Shown one piece after another: positions 1-11,855 of a DNA stretch of 64,000 bases (the stretch's first letter is position 1; the number at the start of each line of letters is the position of its first letter). Both the position numbers and the translations under genes were made by a program. The stretch lies in NCBI RefSeq assembly GCF_004115925.1, contig NZ_SDDX01000007.1, forward strand, positions 1-64,000, given 5' to 3'. The stretch is from Lelliottia nimipressuralis. GTDB lineage: Bacteria; Pseudomonadota; Gammaproteobacteria; Enterobacterales; Enterobacteriaceae. The notes under the pieces are model-generated. The model made no database searches, was not told the origin of the DNA, and worked only from the letters and a program-made list of their open reading frames with translations.

Positions 1-12
1 CCAAACACGCAT

Positions 13-39
13 AAAAAAACCCGCCGAGGCGGGTTTTTT
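13..39 (-). terminator. Rho-independent terminator after dsbB
   Basis: A 6-bp GC stem (ACCCGCC/GGCGGGT around GAG) is flanked by A-runs on the left and T-runs on the right, so it can act in both directions. It lies about 20 bp beyond the dsbB stop. Confidence 0.85.
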
Positions 40-57
40 GTTGGGTGCTGTTTGTGC

Positions 58-588
58 TTATCGGCCGAACAAATCTCGTTTTTTCGGTTTGAACGGCTGG
101 GCAATCAGTACCAGCAGCGCCACCACGAAGTAGGCGACGAAAATACCGACCAGCCACTGCGGCATCTCCAGCGTCAGGAATTCCCACTGACGAACAGAGC
201 AATCACCGGAAGCCACAAACACCTGCGGCAGCCACTTGTCCAGCGGCAGCCAGCCTGGGAAGCGGGCGGCAAAATCACAGGTCTGGAACGGTGAAGGATG
301 CAGCTGCATCATGGTGTGCTGCCACGCCAGCTCAATGCCTTTCCAGGCACTGTACAACCAGAGGGCGATCCCGGCATAACGCAGCGGGGATTTTGGCGCA
401 ATCGCACCCACCAGCCCTGCACCCATAATACCGAACAGCGCACAACGTTCGTAAATACACAGCACACAGGGTTTCAGCAACATCACATGCTGGAACCAGA
501 GCGCTACCATTTCCAGCGCAAAGGCGGTCAGGGCCATCAATAACCACGCTCCGCGACCGCGAGAGCATTGGTTCAAAAATCGCAACAT
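58..588 (-). CDS. dsbB: Disulfide bond formation protein DsbB
   Basis: Inner-membrane quinone reductase that reoxidises periplasmic DsbA and passes electrons to ubiquinone or menaquinone. The protein shows four hydrophobic segments and both periplasmic cysteine pairs, Cys41/Cys44 (CVLC) and Cys104/Cys130, at the E. coli numbering. The start is placed at the ATG at 588 rather than an in-frame ATG two codons upstream, because AGGGA lies about 7 nt before 588 and directly against the earlier one. This gives 176 residues, the E. coli length. It is followed by a bidirectional terminator and lies downstream of nhaB on the same strand with a 144-bp gap. Confidence 0.97.
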   Translation of the reverse strand: MLRFLNQCSRGRGAWLLMALTAFALEMVALWFQHVMLLKPCVLCIYERCALFGIMGAGLVGAIAPKSPLRYAGIALWLYSAWKGIELAWQHTMMQLHPSPFQTCDFAARFPGWLPLDKWLPQVFVASGDCSVRQWEFLTLEMPQWLVGIFVAYFVVALLVLIAQPFKPKKRDLFGR

Positions 589-732
589 AATCATTTCCCT
601 GGAACAGGCTTAGAAAGCGCAGTGTAAACCAAAACGATTTTAGCGCCAGATGCTCCTGGCAAAATAAAACGTAATTGGATGTTTATAATGCAGAAAGTCA
701 AACCGGGCAGCGAACCACCCGAATTCAGGGAC

Positions 733-2271
733 TTAATGCGCGGCCAGTATACCTATTTGCAACAACCATTGCGTATAAGGAATGAGGGTAAATTTGACGC
801 ACAGCAAGCCGACAACGGTTAATACCAGCGTATACGGCAGCGCCATCCACACCATCCGACCGTAAGACAAACGAATCAGGGGAGCCAGCGCCGAGGTCAG
901 CAGGAACAGAAACGCCGCCTGTCCGTTTGGCGTCGCCACCGACGGCAAATTGGTGCCAGTGTTAATCGCCACGGCCAGCAGCTCAAACTGGTTAATATTA
1001 ATGGCCCCGTGTTCAAGCGCCGCTTTGGCCTCATTGATATACACCGATCCAACAAACACGTTATCGGAAATAGAAGAGAGCAGGCCGTTAAACAGATAAA
1101 AGAGCGACAGCTGCGAGTCGGGTGACGCCTGCAGGACAAAGTCGATAATCGGCGAGAACAGTTGCTGATCGATAATCACCGCCACAATGGCAAAAAACAC
1201 CGCCAGCAGGGCAGTAAACGGCAGCGCTTCGGTAAATGCCTTGCCGATCGCATGTTCGTCGGTCACACCGGTAAACGACGTCGCCAGAATAATCACCGAC
1301 AGGCCAATAAGCCCCACTTCCGCCAGGTGGAATGCCAGCGCGACGATAAGCCACACGCCGATGATACCCTGGGCGATCAGCGCCAGTTTTTCCTGACGGG
1401 TGCGCTGGCTGCGGCTTTTCAGATCAAATTCATGCAGCACATCGCGAACCGGGCCGGGCAACTGGGCGCCATAGCCGAAGCTTTTGGTTTTCTCGAGCAA
1501 CACACAGGTCAGCAGCCCACAGACAAAGACCGGGACGCTCACCGGCGCCACGCGCAGGAAGAACTCGGTAAAGTTCCAGCCTGCGGCTTTCGCAATAATG
1601 AGGTTTTGCGGCTCGCCGACCATCGTCATTACGCCGCCGAGCGCCGTGCCGACGCCCGCGTGCATCATCAGGCTGCGCAGGAACGCACGAAACTGTTCCA
1701 GAACATCGCGCTTCGGCACGTCAATCTGGCTGTCATCCTGCAAATCACTCTCGGTTTTCGTTGAGGCCACGCGATGATAAATGCCGTAAAAACCGACGGC
1801 GACGCTTATCACCACCGCAACGACCGTCAGCGCATCGAGGAATGCGGAGAGAAACGCGGCAGCCAGACAGAAGGAGAGGGAAAGCACCGTTTTGGAACTA
1901 ATACTCAGCAGCAGCCGCGTGAAGATAAACAGCAGCAGTTGCTTCATGAAGTAGATCCCGGCCACCATAAACATCAGCAGCAGGAGCACTTCCAGGTTAG
2001 TGGCCAGCTCGTCTTTCACGCGCTCTGCGCTGGTCATGCCGATAAACACCGCTTCAATCGCCAGCAGCCCGCCGGGAAGCAGGGGATAGCATTTCAGCGC
2101 CATTGCCAGGGCAAAGATAAACTCGGCCACCAGCAGCCAGCCGGCCACAAACGGCGAGAAGATAAACACCACAGGGTTAGCGATCAGAAAAATGAGCAGC
2201 GTCAGCTTGTACCAGTCGGGTGACTGACCTAAAAAATTGCGCCACAGGGCGCGTCCGTAAGACATTTCCAC
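733..2271 (-). CDS. nhaB: Na+/H+ antiporter NhaB
   Basis: Electrogenic sodium/proton antiporter of the inner membrane that helps keep cytoplasmic sodium and pH in range. The 512-residue protein is hydrophobic throughout with about a dozen membrane segments, and closely follows the E. coli sequence from the N-terminus ([17 protein letters not shown]). The start codon is GTG, as in E. coli, with AAGGAA 7 nt upstream. The gene is divergent from fadR across a 201-bp gap, the conserved enterobacterial arrangement. Confidence 0.97.
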   Translation of the reverse strand: MEMSYGRALWRNFLGQSPDWYKLTLLIFLIANPVVFIFSPFVAGWLLVAEFIFALAMALKCYPLLPGGLLAIEAVFIGMTSAERVKDELATNLEVLLLLMFMVAGIYFMKQLLLFIFTRLLLSISSKTVLSLSFCLAAAFLSAFLDALTVVAVVISVAVGFYGIYHRVASTKTESDLQDDSQIDVPKRDVLEQFRAFLRSLMMHAGVGTALGGVMTMVGEPQNLIIAKAAGWNFTEFFLRVAPVSVPVFVCGLLTCVLLEKTKSFGYGAQLPGPVRDVLHEFDLKSRSQRTRQEKLALIAQGIIGVWLIVALAFHLAEVGLIGLSVIILATSFTGVTDEHAIGKAFTEALPFTALLAVFFAIVAVIIDQQLFSPIIDFVLQASPDSQLSLFYLFNGLLSSISDNVFVGSVYINEAKAALEHGAININQFELLAVAINTGTNLPSVATPNGQAAFLFLLTSALAPLIRLSYGRMVWMALPYTLVLTVVGLLCVKFTLIPYTQWLLQIGILAAH

Positions 2272-2428
2272 CAGAGAGTTCCTTCCTCGCCAAAGTTAAG
2301 CAAAACATTATTATACGCACAATTTGCATGAATAACGGCTGTCGACCAGGATGCTGTATTTGATAAAAATGAAACGGTGATCCCTTTTTTCCCGCGTCGC
2401 TGCGCTATCTGCCACTGTCAGCCTCTGG

Positions 2429-2434
2429 TATGAT
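2429..2434 (+). promoter_or_regulatory. fadR promoter -10 element
   Basis: TATGAT in the context TCTGGTATGATGAGT, 39 bp before the fadR start; the surrounding sequence closely resembles the E. coli fadR promoter region as I recall it. No good -35 hexamer is visible. Confidence 0.55.
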
Positions 2435-2472
2435 GAGTGAATTAGTTAAAGCTGTGTAATGGAAATCTCACT

Positions 2473-3192
2473 ATGGTCATAAAGGCGCAAAGCCCGGCGG
2501 GTTTCGCTGAAGAGTACATCATTGAAAGCATCTGGAATAACCGTTTCGCTCCTGGAACGATTCTTCCCGCTGAACGTGAATTGTCTGAACTGATTGGCGT
2601 AACACGTACCACTTTACGCGAAGTTCTTCAGCGTCTGGCGCGTGATGGCTGGTTGACGATTCAGCACGGCAAACCGACCAAAGTGAATAACTTCTGGGAA
2701 ACGTCGGGTCTGAACATTCTTGAAACGCTCGCCCGTCTCGATCACGAGAGCGTTCCACAGCTGATCGATAATTTGCTGTCGGTGCGCACCAACATTTCTA
2801 CCATCTTTATCCGTACTGCCTTCCGTCAGCATCCTGAAAAGGCGCTGGAAGTGCTGGCGACGGCGACGGCGGTTGACGATCACGCGGATGCGTTTGCGAC
2901 CCTCGATTACAACATCTTCCGTGGCCTGGCGTTTGCGTCGGGAAATCCGATTTATGGATTGATCCTTAACGGCATGAAAGGGCTGTACACCCGCATTGGT
3001 CGCCACTATTTCGCCAATCCGGAAGCGCGCAGTCTGGCGCTCGGTTTCTACCACAAGTTAAGCCAGCTTTGCACCGAAGGCCAGCACGATCAGGTCTATG
3101 AAACGGTGCGTCGTTACGGCCATGACAGCGGCGAGATCTGGCACCGGATGCAGAAAAATCTGCCGGGCGATTTAGCGATTCACGGTCATTAA
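2473..3192 (+). CDS. fadR: Fatty acid metabolism regulator FadR
   Basis: GntR-family regulator that represses fatty acid beta-oxidation genes and activates fabA/fabB, released from DNA by long-chain acyl-CoA. At 239 residues it has the E. coli length. The N-terminal winged helix (about residues 10-72) keeps the DNA-contacting residues Arg35, Arg45, Thr46, Arg49 and His65. The helical C-terminal domain binds acyl-CoA. It is nearly identical to E. coli FadR through the recognition helix ([19 protein letters not shown]). A strong terminator follows the stop codon directly. Confidence 0.98.
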   Translation: MVIKAQSPAGFAEEYIIESIWNNRFAPGTILPAERELSELIGVTRTTLREVLQRLARDGWLTIQHGKPTKVNNFWETSGLNILETLARLDHESVPQLIDNLLSVRTNISTIFIRTAFRQHPEKALEVLATATAVDDHADAFATLDYNIFRGLAFASGNPIYGLILNGMKGLYTRIGRHYFANPEARSLALGFYHKLSQLCTEGQHDQVYETVRRYGHDSGEIWHRMQKNLPGDLAIHGH

Positions 3193-3198
3193 CAGAAA

Positions 3199-3226
3199 AA
3201 GCCTCTCGATTGAGAGGCTTTTTTTT
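3199..3226 (+). terminator. Rho-independent terminator after fadR
   Basis: AAGCCTCTC-GATT-GAGAGGCTT stem (9 bp, 4-nt loop) followed by T8, starting 7 bp after the fadR stop codon. The preceding A-run makes it usable from the other side too. Confidence 0.93.
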
Positions 3227-3262
3227 GCCCGCTTAAAGGGCCTGAAGATGAGTCATACGAAA

Positions 3263-3289
3263 GCCGGGGAAGATGCGTCGCCACCCGGC
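3263..3289. repeat. REP-like extragenic palindrome
   Basis: Imperfect palindrome beginning GCCGGGG and ending GCCACCCGGC, lying in the gap between the convergent fadR and ycgB genes. Related palindromes occur at 7545-7568 and 20338-20362, also between convergent genes, so these look like members of one REP family. Confidence 0.6.
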
Positions 3290-3296
3290 AATGCGA

Positions 3297-4829
3297 TTAC
3301 AGCGTGTTTCCCCGCGCCGGGCAGCGCTCCAGCAGTTCCACGCTCCCGTCCTCGTTTTGCTGCTCCATCAACACGTCAAAGCCCCACAGGCGATGCACAT
3401 GCTTGAGCACCTCTTTGCGGCCTTTATCCAGCGGCGCACGGTTGTGCGGAATATAGCGCAGCGTCAGAGAGCGATCGCCGCGTAAATCCACGTTCCACAC
3501 CTGGATATTCGGTTCCAGATTGCTCAGGTTGTACTGAGAGGAGAGGCGCGAGCGGATCTCACGGTAGCCTTCCTCGTTGTGAATCGCCGATATCTCCAGA
3601 TAATTATTACGATCGTCATCCAGAACGGTAAAGAAGCGGAAATCACGCATGATTTTCGGTGACATGAACTGGCTGATAAAGCTCTCGTCTTTAAAGTCGC
3701 GCATCGCGAAATGCAGCGTCTCCAGCCAGTCGGAACCGGCAATGTCCGGGAACCAGTATTTATCCTCTTCCGTCGGTGACTGACAGATGCGTTTAATATC
3801 CTGGAACATCGCAAAGCCGAGGGCATAGGGGTTAATCCCGCTATACCACGGGCTGTTATACGGCGGCTGGAAGACCACGTTAGTGTGGCTGTGCAGGAAC
3901 TCGAGCATAAACCGCTCGGTCACTTTGCCTTCGTCATACAGGTGGTTCAGGATGGTGTAATGCCAGAACGTGGCCCAGCCTTCGTTCATCACCTGCGTCT
4001 GTTTTTGCGGATAAAAATACTGACTCACCTTACGCACGATGCGTAAGATTTCACGCTGCCACGGCTCCAGCAGCGGCGCATTTTTTTCCATAAAGTAGAG
4101 TAAGTTCTCCTGCGGCTCAGACGGATAACGCCGCGCTTCGGCGATCGTTTTCTCCTCTTCGCGTTTCGGCAGGGTGCGCCACAGCATATTCACCTGGCTT
4201 TGCAGATACTCTTCGCGACTTTTCTGCCGCGCTTTCTCCTCCTGGAGGGAGATTTTTTGCGGGCGTTTGTAGCGATCCACGCCGTAATTCATCAGCGCGT
4301 GACAGGAGTCGAGCAGTTTTTCCACCTCGTCCACCCCGTAGCGCTCTTCGCATTCGGTGATGTATTTACGGGCGAAAATCAGGTAATCGACAATCGAACT
4401 GGCATCGGTCCAGCTGCGGAACAGGTAGTTATTTTTGAAGAACGAGTTGTGCCCGTAACAGGCGTGCGCCATCACCAGCGCCTGCATGGTAATGGTGTTC
4501 TCCTCCATCAGATAGGCGATGCAGGGATTGGAGTTAATGACGATCTCATACGCCAGCCCTTGCTGGCCGTGCTTGTAGAGTCGCTCGGTCTCAATGAATT
4601 TTTTACCGAACGACCAGTGCGGGTAGTTGATCGGCATCCCGACGCTCGAGTAGGCGTCCATCATCTGTTCGGAGGTAATGACTTCGATCTGGTGCGGGTA
4701 GGTGTCCAGTCGATACAGCTTCGCCACCCGGTCGATTTCGGCCAGATAGACATCCAGCAGCTCGAAGGTCCAGTCGGGTCCATCGCTGAGACGAGTGCTG
4801 TCCTTGTTCATTGAGTCAAGTGTAGCCAT
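3297..4829 (-). CDS. ycgB: SpoVR family protein YcgB
   Basis: Conserved SpoVR-domain protein of unknown biochemical role; in E. coli it belongs to the stationary-phase/stress group of genes. The start is set at the ATG at 4829 (MATLDSMNKD), giving 510 residues as in E. coli, with GAGGG 8 nt upstream. An in-frame start 19 codons earlier would add residues absent from E. coli YcgB. No signal peptide or membrane segment is visible, so it should be cytoplasmic. It is almost identical to E. coli YcgB along its length. It is divergent from dadA. Confidence 0.93.
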   Translation of the reverse strand: MATLDSMNKDSTRLSDGPDWTFELLDVYLAEIDRVAKLYRLDTYPHQIEVITSEQMMDAYSSVGMPINYPHWSFGKKFIETERLYKHGQQGLAYEIVINSNPCIAYLMEENTITMQALVMAHACYGHNSFFKNNYLFRSWTDASSIVDYLIFARKYITECEERYGVDEVEKLLDSCHALMNYGVDRYKRPQKISLQEEKARQKSREEYLQSQVNMLWRTLPKREEEKTIAEARRYPSEPQENLLYFMEKNAPLLEPWQREILRIVRKVSQYFYPQKQTQVMNEGWATFWHYTILNHLYDEGKVTERFMLEFLHSHTNVVFQPPYNSPWYSGINPYALGFAMFQDIKRICQSPTEEDKYWFPDIAGSDWLETLHFAMRDFKDESFISQFMSPKIMRDFRFFTVLDDDRNNYLEISAIHNEEGYREIRSRLSSQYNLSNLEPNIQVWNVDLRGDRSLTLRYIPHNRAPLDKGRKEVLKHVHRLWGFDVLMEQQNEDGSVELLERCPARGNTL

Positions 4830-5048
4830 TAGCGCGCCCTCGTTGTTGATAGCTCTCTCTAGTCTGGAGAACCTCTTTTCAAGCATAGAACAACGCGTTG
4901 AAAAGCGTGCTGACGCAGAAATTTTTTCTTTGCGATTTCCGATTTTTGATCCCGGAGAAAACGGCTATCTCGCAGAATTTTCTGCTGGTTAAAAAGAGCG
5001 CGCAGTAAAAGATCCTAAATAAGCGCCATCCCCGCTGGCTGGGGAAGA

Positions 5049-5064
5049 TGTGAGTTAAGTCACC
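5049..5064 (+). promoter_or_regulatory. CRP-like binding site upstream of dadA
   Basis: TGTGA-GTTAAG-TCACC matches the CRP core TGTGA-N6-TCACA at nine of ten defined positions, 89 bp before the dadA start. Catabolite control of dadAX by CRP is established in E. coli; occupancy here is inferred. Confidence 0.7.
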
Positions 5065-5079
5065 ATAAAAAAGTCGTAT

Positions 5080-5098
5080 GTTGAATAATATTTTCAAC
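5080..5098 (+). promoter_or_regulatory. AT-rich inverted repeat upstream of dadA, possible Lrp site
   Basis: GTTGAA and TTCAAC flank an AT-rich 7-bp core, 55 bp before dadA and 16 bp downstream of the CRP-like site. E. coli dadAX is controlled by Lrp, whose sites are AT-rich imperfect palindromes, so this is a candidate. The match to the Lrp consensus is loose. Confidence 0.4.
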
Positions 5099-5152
5099 TA
5101 GGTTATCAATCTGTAATTAGAAGATTGTTCTTTTGCACATAACGGAGTGGCT

Positions 5153-6451
5153 ATGCGTGTTGTCATACTGGGAAGTGGGGTTGTCGGCGTCACCAGCGCC
5201 TGGTATTTAAGTCAGGCGGGACACGAGGTGACGGTCATCGATCGCGAACCGGGATCGGCACTGGAGACCAGCGCGGCCAACGCCGGGCAGATCTCCCCAG
5301 GCTATGCGGCGCCGTGGGCGGCACCGGGCGTGCCGCTGAAGGCCATCAAATGGATGTTCCAGCGTCACGCGCCACTGGCGATTAGCCTCGACGGCACGCA
5401 ATTCCAGCTCAAGTGGATGTGGCAGATGCTGCGCAACTGTGACACTCGCCACTACATGGAAAATAAAGGCCGCATGGTGCGCCTGGCAGAGTACAGCCGC
5501 GACTGCCTGAAAGAACTGCGCAACACCACCGGCATCGAATACGAAGGGCGGCAGGGCGGCACATTGCAGCTGTTCCGCACCGCGCAGCAGTATGAAAACG
5601 CCACTCGCGATATCGCCGTGCTGGAAGATGCTGGCGTGCCGTATCAGCTGCTCGAAGCCAGCCAGCTGGCGCAGGTTGAACCGGCGCTGGCAGAAGTGGC
5701 ACACAAACTGACGGGCGGGCTGCGCCTGCCAAATGATGAAACGGGCGACTGCCAGCTCTTTACTCAGCGTCTGGCGAAGATGTGTGAACAGGCGGGCGTG
5801 ACATTCCGCTATAACACCTCGGTCGATAAGCTGCTGTCAGAAGGCGAAAAAATCTACGGCGTGAAGTGCGGCGACGAAGTGATCAAAGCCGACGCCTATG
5901 TAATGGCGTTTGGCTCCTACTCCACGGCGATGCTGAAGGGCCTGCTGGATATTCCGGTCTATCCGCTGAAAGGCTACTCCCTCACCATTCCGGTGAAAGA
6001 GGACAACGGCGCGCCTGTTTCAACTATTCTTGATGAAACCTACAAAATCGCCATCACCCGCTTTGATAACCGGATCCGCGTCGGCGGAATGGCGGAAATT
6101 GTCGGCTTTAACACGGAATTGCTGCAACCGCGCCGCGAAACGCTTGAGATGGTGGTTCGCGATCTGTTCCCGCGCGGGGGCTTTGTCGAACAGGCCACGT
6201 TCTGGACCGGATTACGTCCTATGACGCCGGACGGCACGCCGATTGTCGGCCGTACGCCGTTTAAGAATTTATGGACTAACACCGGCCACGGCACGCTGGG
6301 CTGGACCATGGCCTGCGGTTCAGGGCAACTGCTGAGCGATTTGATCTCGGGCCGCACCCCGGCAATTCCGTTTGATGATTTAAGCGCCGCGCGCTATCAA
6401 TCCGGATTTACGCCATCTCGCCCGCAGCATCTGCATGGCGCGCATAATTAA
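5153..6451 (+). CDS. dadA: D-amino acid dehydrogenase small subunit DadA
   Basis: Membrane-associated FAD enzyme that oxidises D-alanine and other D-amino acids to 2-oxo acids and feeds electrons to the respiratory chain. The N-terminus carries the FAD dinucleotide motif Gly7-x-Gly9-x-x-Gly12. The start is the ATG at 5153 with ACGGAG about 6 nt upstream, giving 432 residues as in E. coli; an in-frame GTG two codons earlier lacks that spacing. The C-terminal [15 protein letters not shown] segment is typical of the family. It is followed 12 bp later by dadX, forming the dadAX operon. Confidence 0.97.
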   Translation: MRVVILGSGVVGVTSAWYLSQAGHEVTVIDREPGSALETSAANAGQISPGYAAPWAAPGVPLKAIKWMFQRHAPLAISLDGTQFQLKWMWQMLRNCDTRHYMENKGRMVRLAEYSRDCLKELRNTTGIEYEGRQGGTLQLFRTAQQYENATRDIAVLEDAGVPYQLLEASQLAQVEPALAEVAHKLTGGLRLPNDETGDCQLFTQRLAKMCEQAGVTFRYNTSVDKLLSEGEKIYGVKCGDEVIKADAYVMAFGSYSTAMLKGLLDIPVYPLKGYSLTIPVKEDNGAPVSTILDETYKIAITRFDNRIRVGGMAEIVGFNTELLQPRRETLEMVVRDLFPRGGFVEQATFWTGLRPMTPDGTPIVGRTPFKNLWTNTGHGTLGWTMACGSGQLLSDLISGRTPAIPFDDLSAARYQSGFTPSRPQHLHGAHN

Positions 6452-6463
6452 CAAGGAGCTGTC

Positions 6464-7534
6464 ATGTCCCGTCCTATTCTGGCTCAGCTGGATCTGCAGG
6501 CGTTAAAAAATAACCTGCAGATTGTCCGCCGTGCTGCGCCGGGCTCTCGCGTATGGTCGGTGGTGAAAGCCAACGGCTACGGCCACGGAATTGAGTCCAT
6601 CTGGAGCGCGCTGAGCGCCACCGATGGTTTTGCGCTGTTGAATCTGGAAGAGGCGATCCTGCTGCGCGAACGCGGCTGGAAAGGGCCGATTCTGCTGCTC
6701 GAAGGCTTCTTCCACGCCGATGAACTGCCGCTTTTGGACAAGTACCGACTCACCACCAGCGTGCACAGCAACTGGCAAATCAAAGCGCTGCAAAACGCAA
6801 AATTGCATGCACCGCTGGATATCTATCTCAAGGTCAACAGTGGCATGAACCGCTTAGGCTTCCAGCCCGAGCGCGTGCATACGATGTGGCAGCAGCTGCG
6901 CGCCCTGAAAAATGTCGGTGAGATGACACTGATGGCGCACTTTGCCGATGCCGAAAAACCGGACGGCATTGCCGAGGCGATGGTGCGCATCAATCAGGCG
7001 GCAGAAGGGCTGGAGTGCGCCCGTTCGCTGTCAAACTCCGCCGCCACGCTCTGGCACCCGGAAGCCCATTACGACTGGGTACGTCCGGGCATTATTCTCT
7101 ACGGCGCGTCGCCGTCCGGCCAGTGGCAGGACATCGCCAACAGCGGGCTGAAACCGGTTATGTCCCTGCGCAGTGAAATCATCGGCATTCAGACGCTGAA
7201 AGCGGGTGATACGGTGGGCTACGGCAGCCGCTATCGTGCCTCAGGCGAACAGCGTATTGGTATCGTGGCGGGCGGTTATGCTGACGGCTATCCACGTCTT
7301 GCGCCAACCGGCACGCCGGTGTGGGTCGATGGTGTGCGTACCGGCACCGTTGGCACCATTTCAATGGATATGATGGCGGTGGACTTAACCCCATGCCCGC
7401 AGGCAGGCATCGGTTCGCCGGTAGAGCTGTGGGGGAATGAGGTGAAAGTCGATGACGTGGCGTCGGCAGCGGGAACGGTAGGCTATGAAATGTTAACGGC
7501 ACTGGCCCCGAGAGTGCCAGTAGTGACGGTGTAA
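6464..7534 (+). CDS. dadX: Catabolic alanine racemase DadX
   Basis: PLP-dependent racemase that converts L-alanine to D-alanine for oxidation by DadA. The PLP lysine is Lys35 (VVKANGYGHG) and the opposing catalytic tyrosine is Tyr253 (VGYGSRY), the positions known for E. coli DadX; the length, 356 residues, also matches. AAGGAG lies 7 nt upstream of the ATG. It is the second gene of dadAX and ends before a palindromic element shared with the convergent cvrA. Confidence 0.97.
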   Translation: MSRPILAQLDLQALKNNLQIVRRAAPGSRVWSVVKANGYGHGIESIWSALSATDGFALLNLEEAILLRERGWKGPILLLEGFFHADELPLLDKYRLTTSVHSNWQIKALQNAKLHAPLDIYLKVNSGMNRLGFQPERVHTMWQQLRALKNVGEMTLMAHFADAEKPDGIAEAMVRINQAAEGLECARSLSNSAATLWHPEAHYDWVRPGIILYGASPSGQWQDIANSGLKPVMSLRSEIIGIQTLKAGDTVGYGSRYRASGEQRIGIVAGGYADGYPRLAPTGTPVWVDGVRTGTVGTISMDMMAVDLTPCPQAGIGSPVELWGNEVKVDDVASAAGTVGYEMLTALAPRVPVVTV

Positions 7535-7544
7535 CGTTAAAATA

Positions 7545-7568
7545 CCGGGTGGCGTTGTTGCCACCCGG
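7545..7568. repeat. REP-like palindrome between dadX and cvrA
   Basis: Perfect 9-bp inverted repeat CCGGGTGGC / GCCACCCGG with a 6-nt loop between the two convergent genes, only 7 bp from the cvrA stop. It resembles the palindromes at 3263-3289 and 20338-20362. It may also serve as a termination or 3'-end stabilising hairpin for both genes. Confidence 0.65.
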
Positions 7569-7575
7569 CAAAACA

Positions 7576-9330
<1,755 letters not shown>

Positions 9331-9409
9331 TCAATGTTGTTGCTGATAATAAAACCCTATCATATTAACGACAAAAACAGCGTTTTATTGAGGTGGTTAA
9401 ACCGCTTTT

Positions 9410-10324
9410 TTATGCCTTTAAGACAGGATGACCATGCAGGGTTAACCGGCTGTCCGCCTGCGAGTGCCAAAGCGTCGCCTGAGCGCCCAGCGGCAGGGTG
9501 ACGGTTTGCTGCTCATGGCCAAACGCCAGCCCGTCGATCACCGGAATGTCGAGGCGCGAGCGCAGGTAATCGATCATGGTTTCCAGCGTATAACCCGCAT
9601 CGTAATCGTTCGGCGTCGCGCCGCTGAAGCTGCCTAACACAACCGCGCGCTGACGCCCGAGAATACCGGCGTGCATCAGCTGCAACAGCATGCGCTCGAC
9701 GCGGAACGGATGCTCGTTGATATCCTCCAGCACCAGAATGCCGTTCTCAATTTGCGGCAGCCACGGCGTGCCGATAAGCGACACCAGCATCGCCAGATTG
9801 CCGCCCCACAGCTGGCCTTCGCACTCACACTGCGGGCCGTTGCCTTGCCACTCCACGCTAAACGTTGGATTTTTCAAGGCGCGCCAGAAATGTTCCTCGG
9901 TAAAACGGTTCAACTCCGGTGCGCCGAAGTTCCCCGCCAGCATCGGCCCGCTAAAGGTGATGACGTTATGCAGGGCCAGCAGACCAAGCTGTATCACGGT
10001 GAAATCGCTGTGACCGCAGATCAGCAGCGGGTCCTGCTGCTGGCGTCGGGCAAGCCCGGCCCAGTCGATGGTCTCCAGCAAACGGCTCGCGCCATACCCG
10101 CCGCGCACCGCCAGAATAATCTGGTTTTCGCCTTCGAGGGTGACCAGGTCGTTGATATCAGCCACTCTTTGCTGCTCAGTCCCGGCAAAACGCTGCAGAC
10201 GGCGGGGGATGATCGTCTGATTATCCACCCGATGGCCGGATGCCTCTAAACGCGTTACGCCAAGCCGGGCGGCGTCCTGATTAATGCAGTAGCCGGACGG
10301 GGCAACAAGATGAAACTGAGACAT
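9410..10324 (-). CDS. ldcA: Murein tetrapeptide L,D-carboxypeptidase
   Basis: Cytoplasmic serine peptidase of family S66 that removes the terminal D-alanine from murein tetrapeptides during cell-wall recycling. The catalytic triad is visible as Ser106 (GHSDFT), Glu200 (LEDINEH) and His270 (FGHEQQ), exactly the E. coli positions, and the length is the same 304 residues. It is divergent from the lytic transglycosylase gene emtA, whose products feed the recycling pathway that LdcA serves. Confidence 0.96.
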   Translation of the reverse strand: MSQFHLVAPSGYCINQDAARLGVTRLEASGHRVDNQTIIPRRLQRFAGTEQQRVADINDLVTLEGENQIILAVRGGYGASRLLETIDWAGLARRQQQDPLLICGHSDFTVIQLGLLALHNVITFSGPMLAGNFGAPELNRFTEEHFWRALKNPTFSVEWQGNGPQCECEGQLWGGNLAMLVSLIGTPWLPQIENGILVLEDINEHPFRVERMLLQLMHAGILGRQRAVVLGSFSGATPNDYDAGYTLETMIDYLRSRLDIPVIDGLAFGHEQQTVTLPLGAQATLWHSQADSRLTLHGHPVLKA

Positions 10325-10435
10325 GGCAAATCCTTGCTGAATGAGAAACTAAATGCCTATATCATGCCGCCTGTATGCGGTCTGCTTCAAGGGGCGGATG
10401 CGTAACCGCGATGATCGGCTATAAGGATAGATGAC

Positions 10436-11047
10436 GTGAAATTGAGATGGTTTGCTTTTTTGATTGTATTGCTGGCGGGCTGTAGTTCAAAACAGGATTA
10501 TCAAAATCCGCCGTGGAACCCGGAAGTCCCTGTCAAACGTGCCATGCAGTGGATGCCGATCAGCGAAAAGGCCGGGAAAGCGTGGGGCGTCAGTCCGCGA
10601 CTGGTGACGGCCATTATTGCAGTCGAATCCGGCGGCAACCCGACGCTGGTCAGCAAATCAAATGCAGTGGGCTTAATGCAATTGAAAGCCTCCACCGCCG
10701 GGCGTGAAGTTTACCGCTACATGGGCTGGAGCGGGCAGCCGTCCACCAGCGAGCTGAAAAACCCGGAGCGTAATATCTCCATGGGTACCGCGTATCTGAG
10801 CATTCTGGAACACGGTGTGCTGAAAGGCATCGAAGATCCCGAAGTGATGCAGTATGCGCTGGTAGTGTCGTATGTGAACGGGGCGGGGGCGCTGCTGCGA
10901 ACCTTCTCGTCGGATCGCAAAAAGGCCATCAATGAAATTAACGGCATGGACAAAGACGAATTCTTTGAGCATGTGGTGAACAACCATCCGGCACCACAGG
11001 CTCCACGCTACATCTGGAAAGTTCAGAAAGCGATGGACGCCATGTAA
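10436..11047 (+). CDS. emtA: Membrane-bound endolytic transglycosylase EmtA (MltE)
   Basis: Outer-membrane lipoprotein that cleaves glycan strands of peptidoglycan internally to give 1,6-anhydro ends. The lipobox LAGC places the lipidated cysteine at Cys16, and the SLT catalytic glutamate is Glu64 (AVESGGNP), with the GLMQL motif following. The 203-residue length equals E. coli EmtA. The start codon is GTG at 10436, chosen because AAGGAT lies 7 nt upstream. Confidence 0.95.
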   Translation: MKLRWFAFLIVLLAGCSSKQDYQNPPWNPEVPVKRAMQWMPISEKAGKAWGVSPRLVTAIIAVESGGNPTLVSKSNAVGLMQLKASTAGREVYRYMGWSGQPSTSELKNPERNISMGTAYLSILEHGVLKGIEDPEVMQYALVVSYVNGAGALLRTFSSDRKKAINEINGMDKDEFFEHVVNNHPAPQAPRYIWKVQKAMDAM

Positions 11048-11054
11048 TGCCCTG

Positions 11055-11079
11055 GCCGGGCAGCGAGATGCTGTCCGGC
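11055..11079. terminator. Hairpin between convergent emtA and ycgR
   Basis: GCCGGGCAGC / GCTGTCCGGC form a 10-bp stem with one G-U wobble around a 5-nt loop in the 36-bp gap between the two stops. There is no clear T-run, so it may be a weak bidirectional terminator or a REP-like palindrome. Confidence 0.5.
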
Positions 11080-11083
11080 GCCT

Positions 11084-11815
11084 TCAGAGAACCTTATTCG
11101 CACGTTCTCGCGCTTCTCGCTCTAACGAGAAGATAATACGTTGAAGCTCCCTTTCGGCCCCAGGCCCGACATTCAGAAAGCGAAAACTGAGTCGTGGTGT
11201 GGTGATGGTCTCATTTTTGCTGTCCACCACTTTGCGTTCGCTAATGGCAATCAGCTGCGCATCAAAGTAAAAACGTCCCCAGCCGCCCATATCCAGTTCG
11301 ATTTGTGAAAAACGCATCCCTTCCACCAGTCCGTCCGGTCGTGGTGTGTCCATCAGCGCGCCCATCCCGCCGAGCGACAGGTCGAACAGGCGAAAGCGAA
11401 TCTCTTTTTTGTCCGGCATTCTGGCCTTACAAAAATAGGAGGGGTGCAGCGGGGCGTTAATCCGAAAATATTCCCGACGCTGGACAAACCACAGGCTCTC
11501 CGGCAGCGGGGTGATAAAAGCGGGCAGATTGAGATAATCACCTTGTTCCACATGAGGCAGGACAAACTCAACCTTTGCCCCTTTGGTTTCCGCCATCACA
11601 GAAAGATTTTTTGCGCGCAGTACCGCCCGGTTTTCATACTCCTGGCTACCGAGGTCGATGACCAGACGCTCCGGAGTGGCTTCCAGAATCTTACTGATAA
11701 ACTGGTTCGACGCCCAGCTGATGCGCACCGGCACTTCGCCCTTGTGCAGGTCGCGTAATACCCCTAATACAGCCAGCGGATTTTGCTTCAGGAACTGCTC
11801 ACTGTAATTACTCAC
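11084..11815 (-). CDS. ycgR: Flagellar brake protein YcgR, c-di-GMP binding
   Basis: c-di-GMP-responsive brake that binds the flagellar motor and slows swimming. Residues 1 to about 105 form the YcgR N-terminal domain. The PilZ domain follows, with the RxxxR ligand motif at Arg114-Arg118 (QRREYFR) and the second motif DLSLGG at 145-150. The length (243) is within a residue of E. coli YcgR. A sigma28 promoter lies upstream (separate entry), as expected for a class-3 flagellar gene. Confidence 0.94.
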   Translation of the reverse strand: MSNYSEQFLKQNPLAVLGVLRDLHKGEVPVRISWASNQFISKILEATPERLVIDLGSQEYENRAVLRAKNLSVMAETKGAKVEFVLPHVEQGDYLNLPAFITPLPESLWFVQRREYFRINAPLHPSYFCKARMPDKKEIRFRLFDLSLGGMGALMDTPRPDGLVEGMRFSQIELDMGGWGRFYFDAQLIAISERKVVDSKNETITTPRLSFRFLNVGPGAERELQRIIFSLEREARERANKVL

Positions 11816-11855
11816 GCCGAATGGCTCCTCGGTTGTCTGACGGACTGTCCCTGAA

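Larger units (their letters stand above)
4830..5152. promoter_or_regulatory. Divergent ycgB/dadA control region
   Basis: This 323-bp gap must hold the promoters of both genes. It contains a perfect 14-bp palindrome, GCAGAATTTTCTGC, at 4972-4985, with a second CGCAGAA copy at about 4914-4920, plus the CRP-like and inverted-repeat sites listed separately. No small gene is apparent. Confidence 0.6.
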
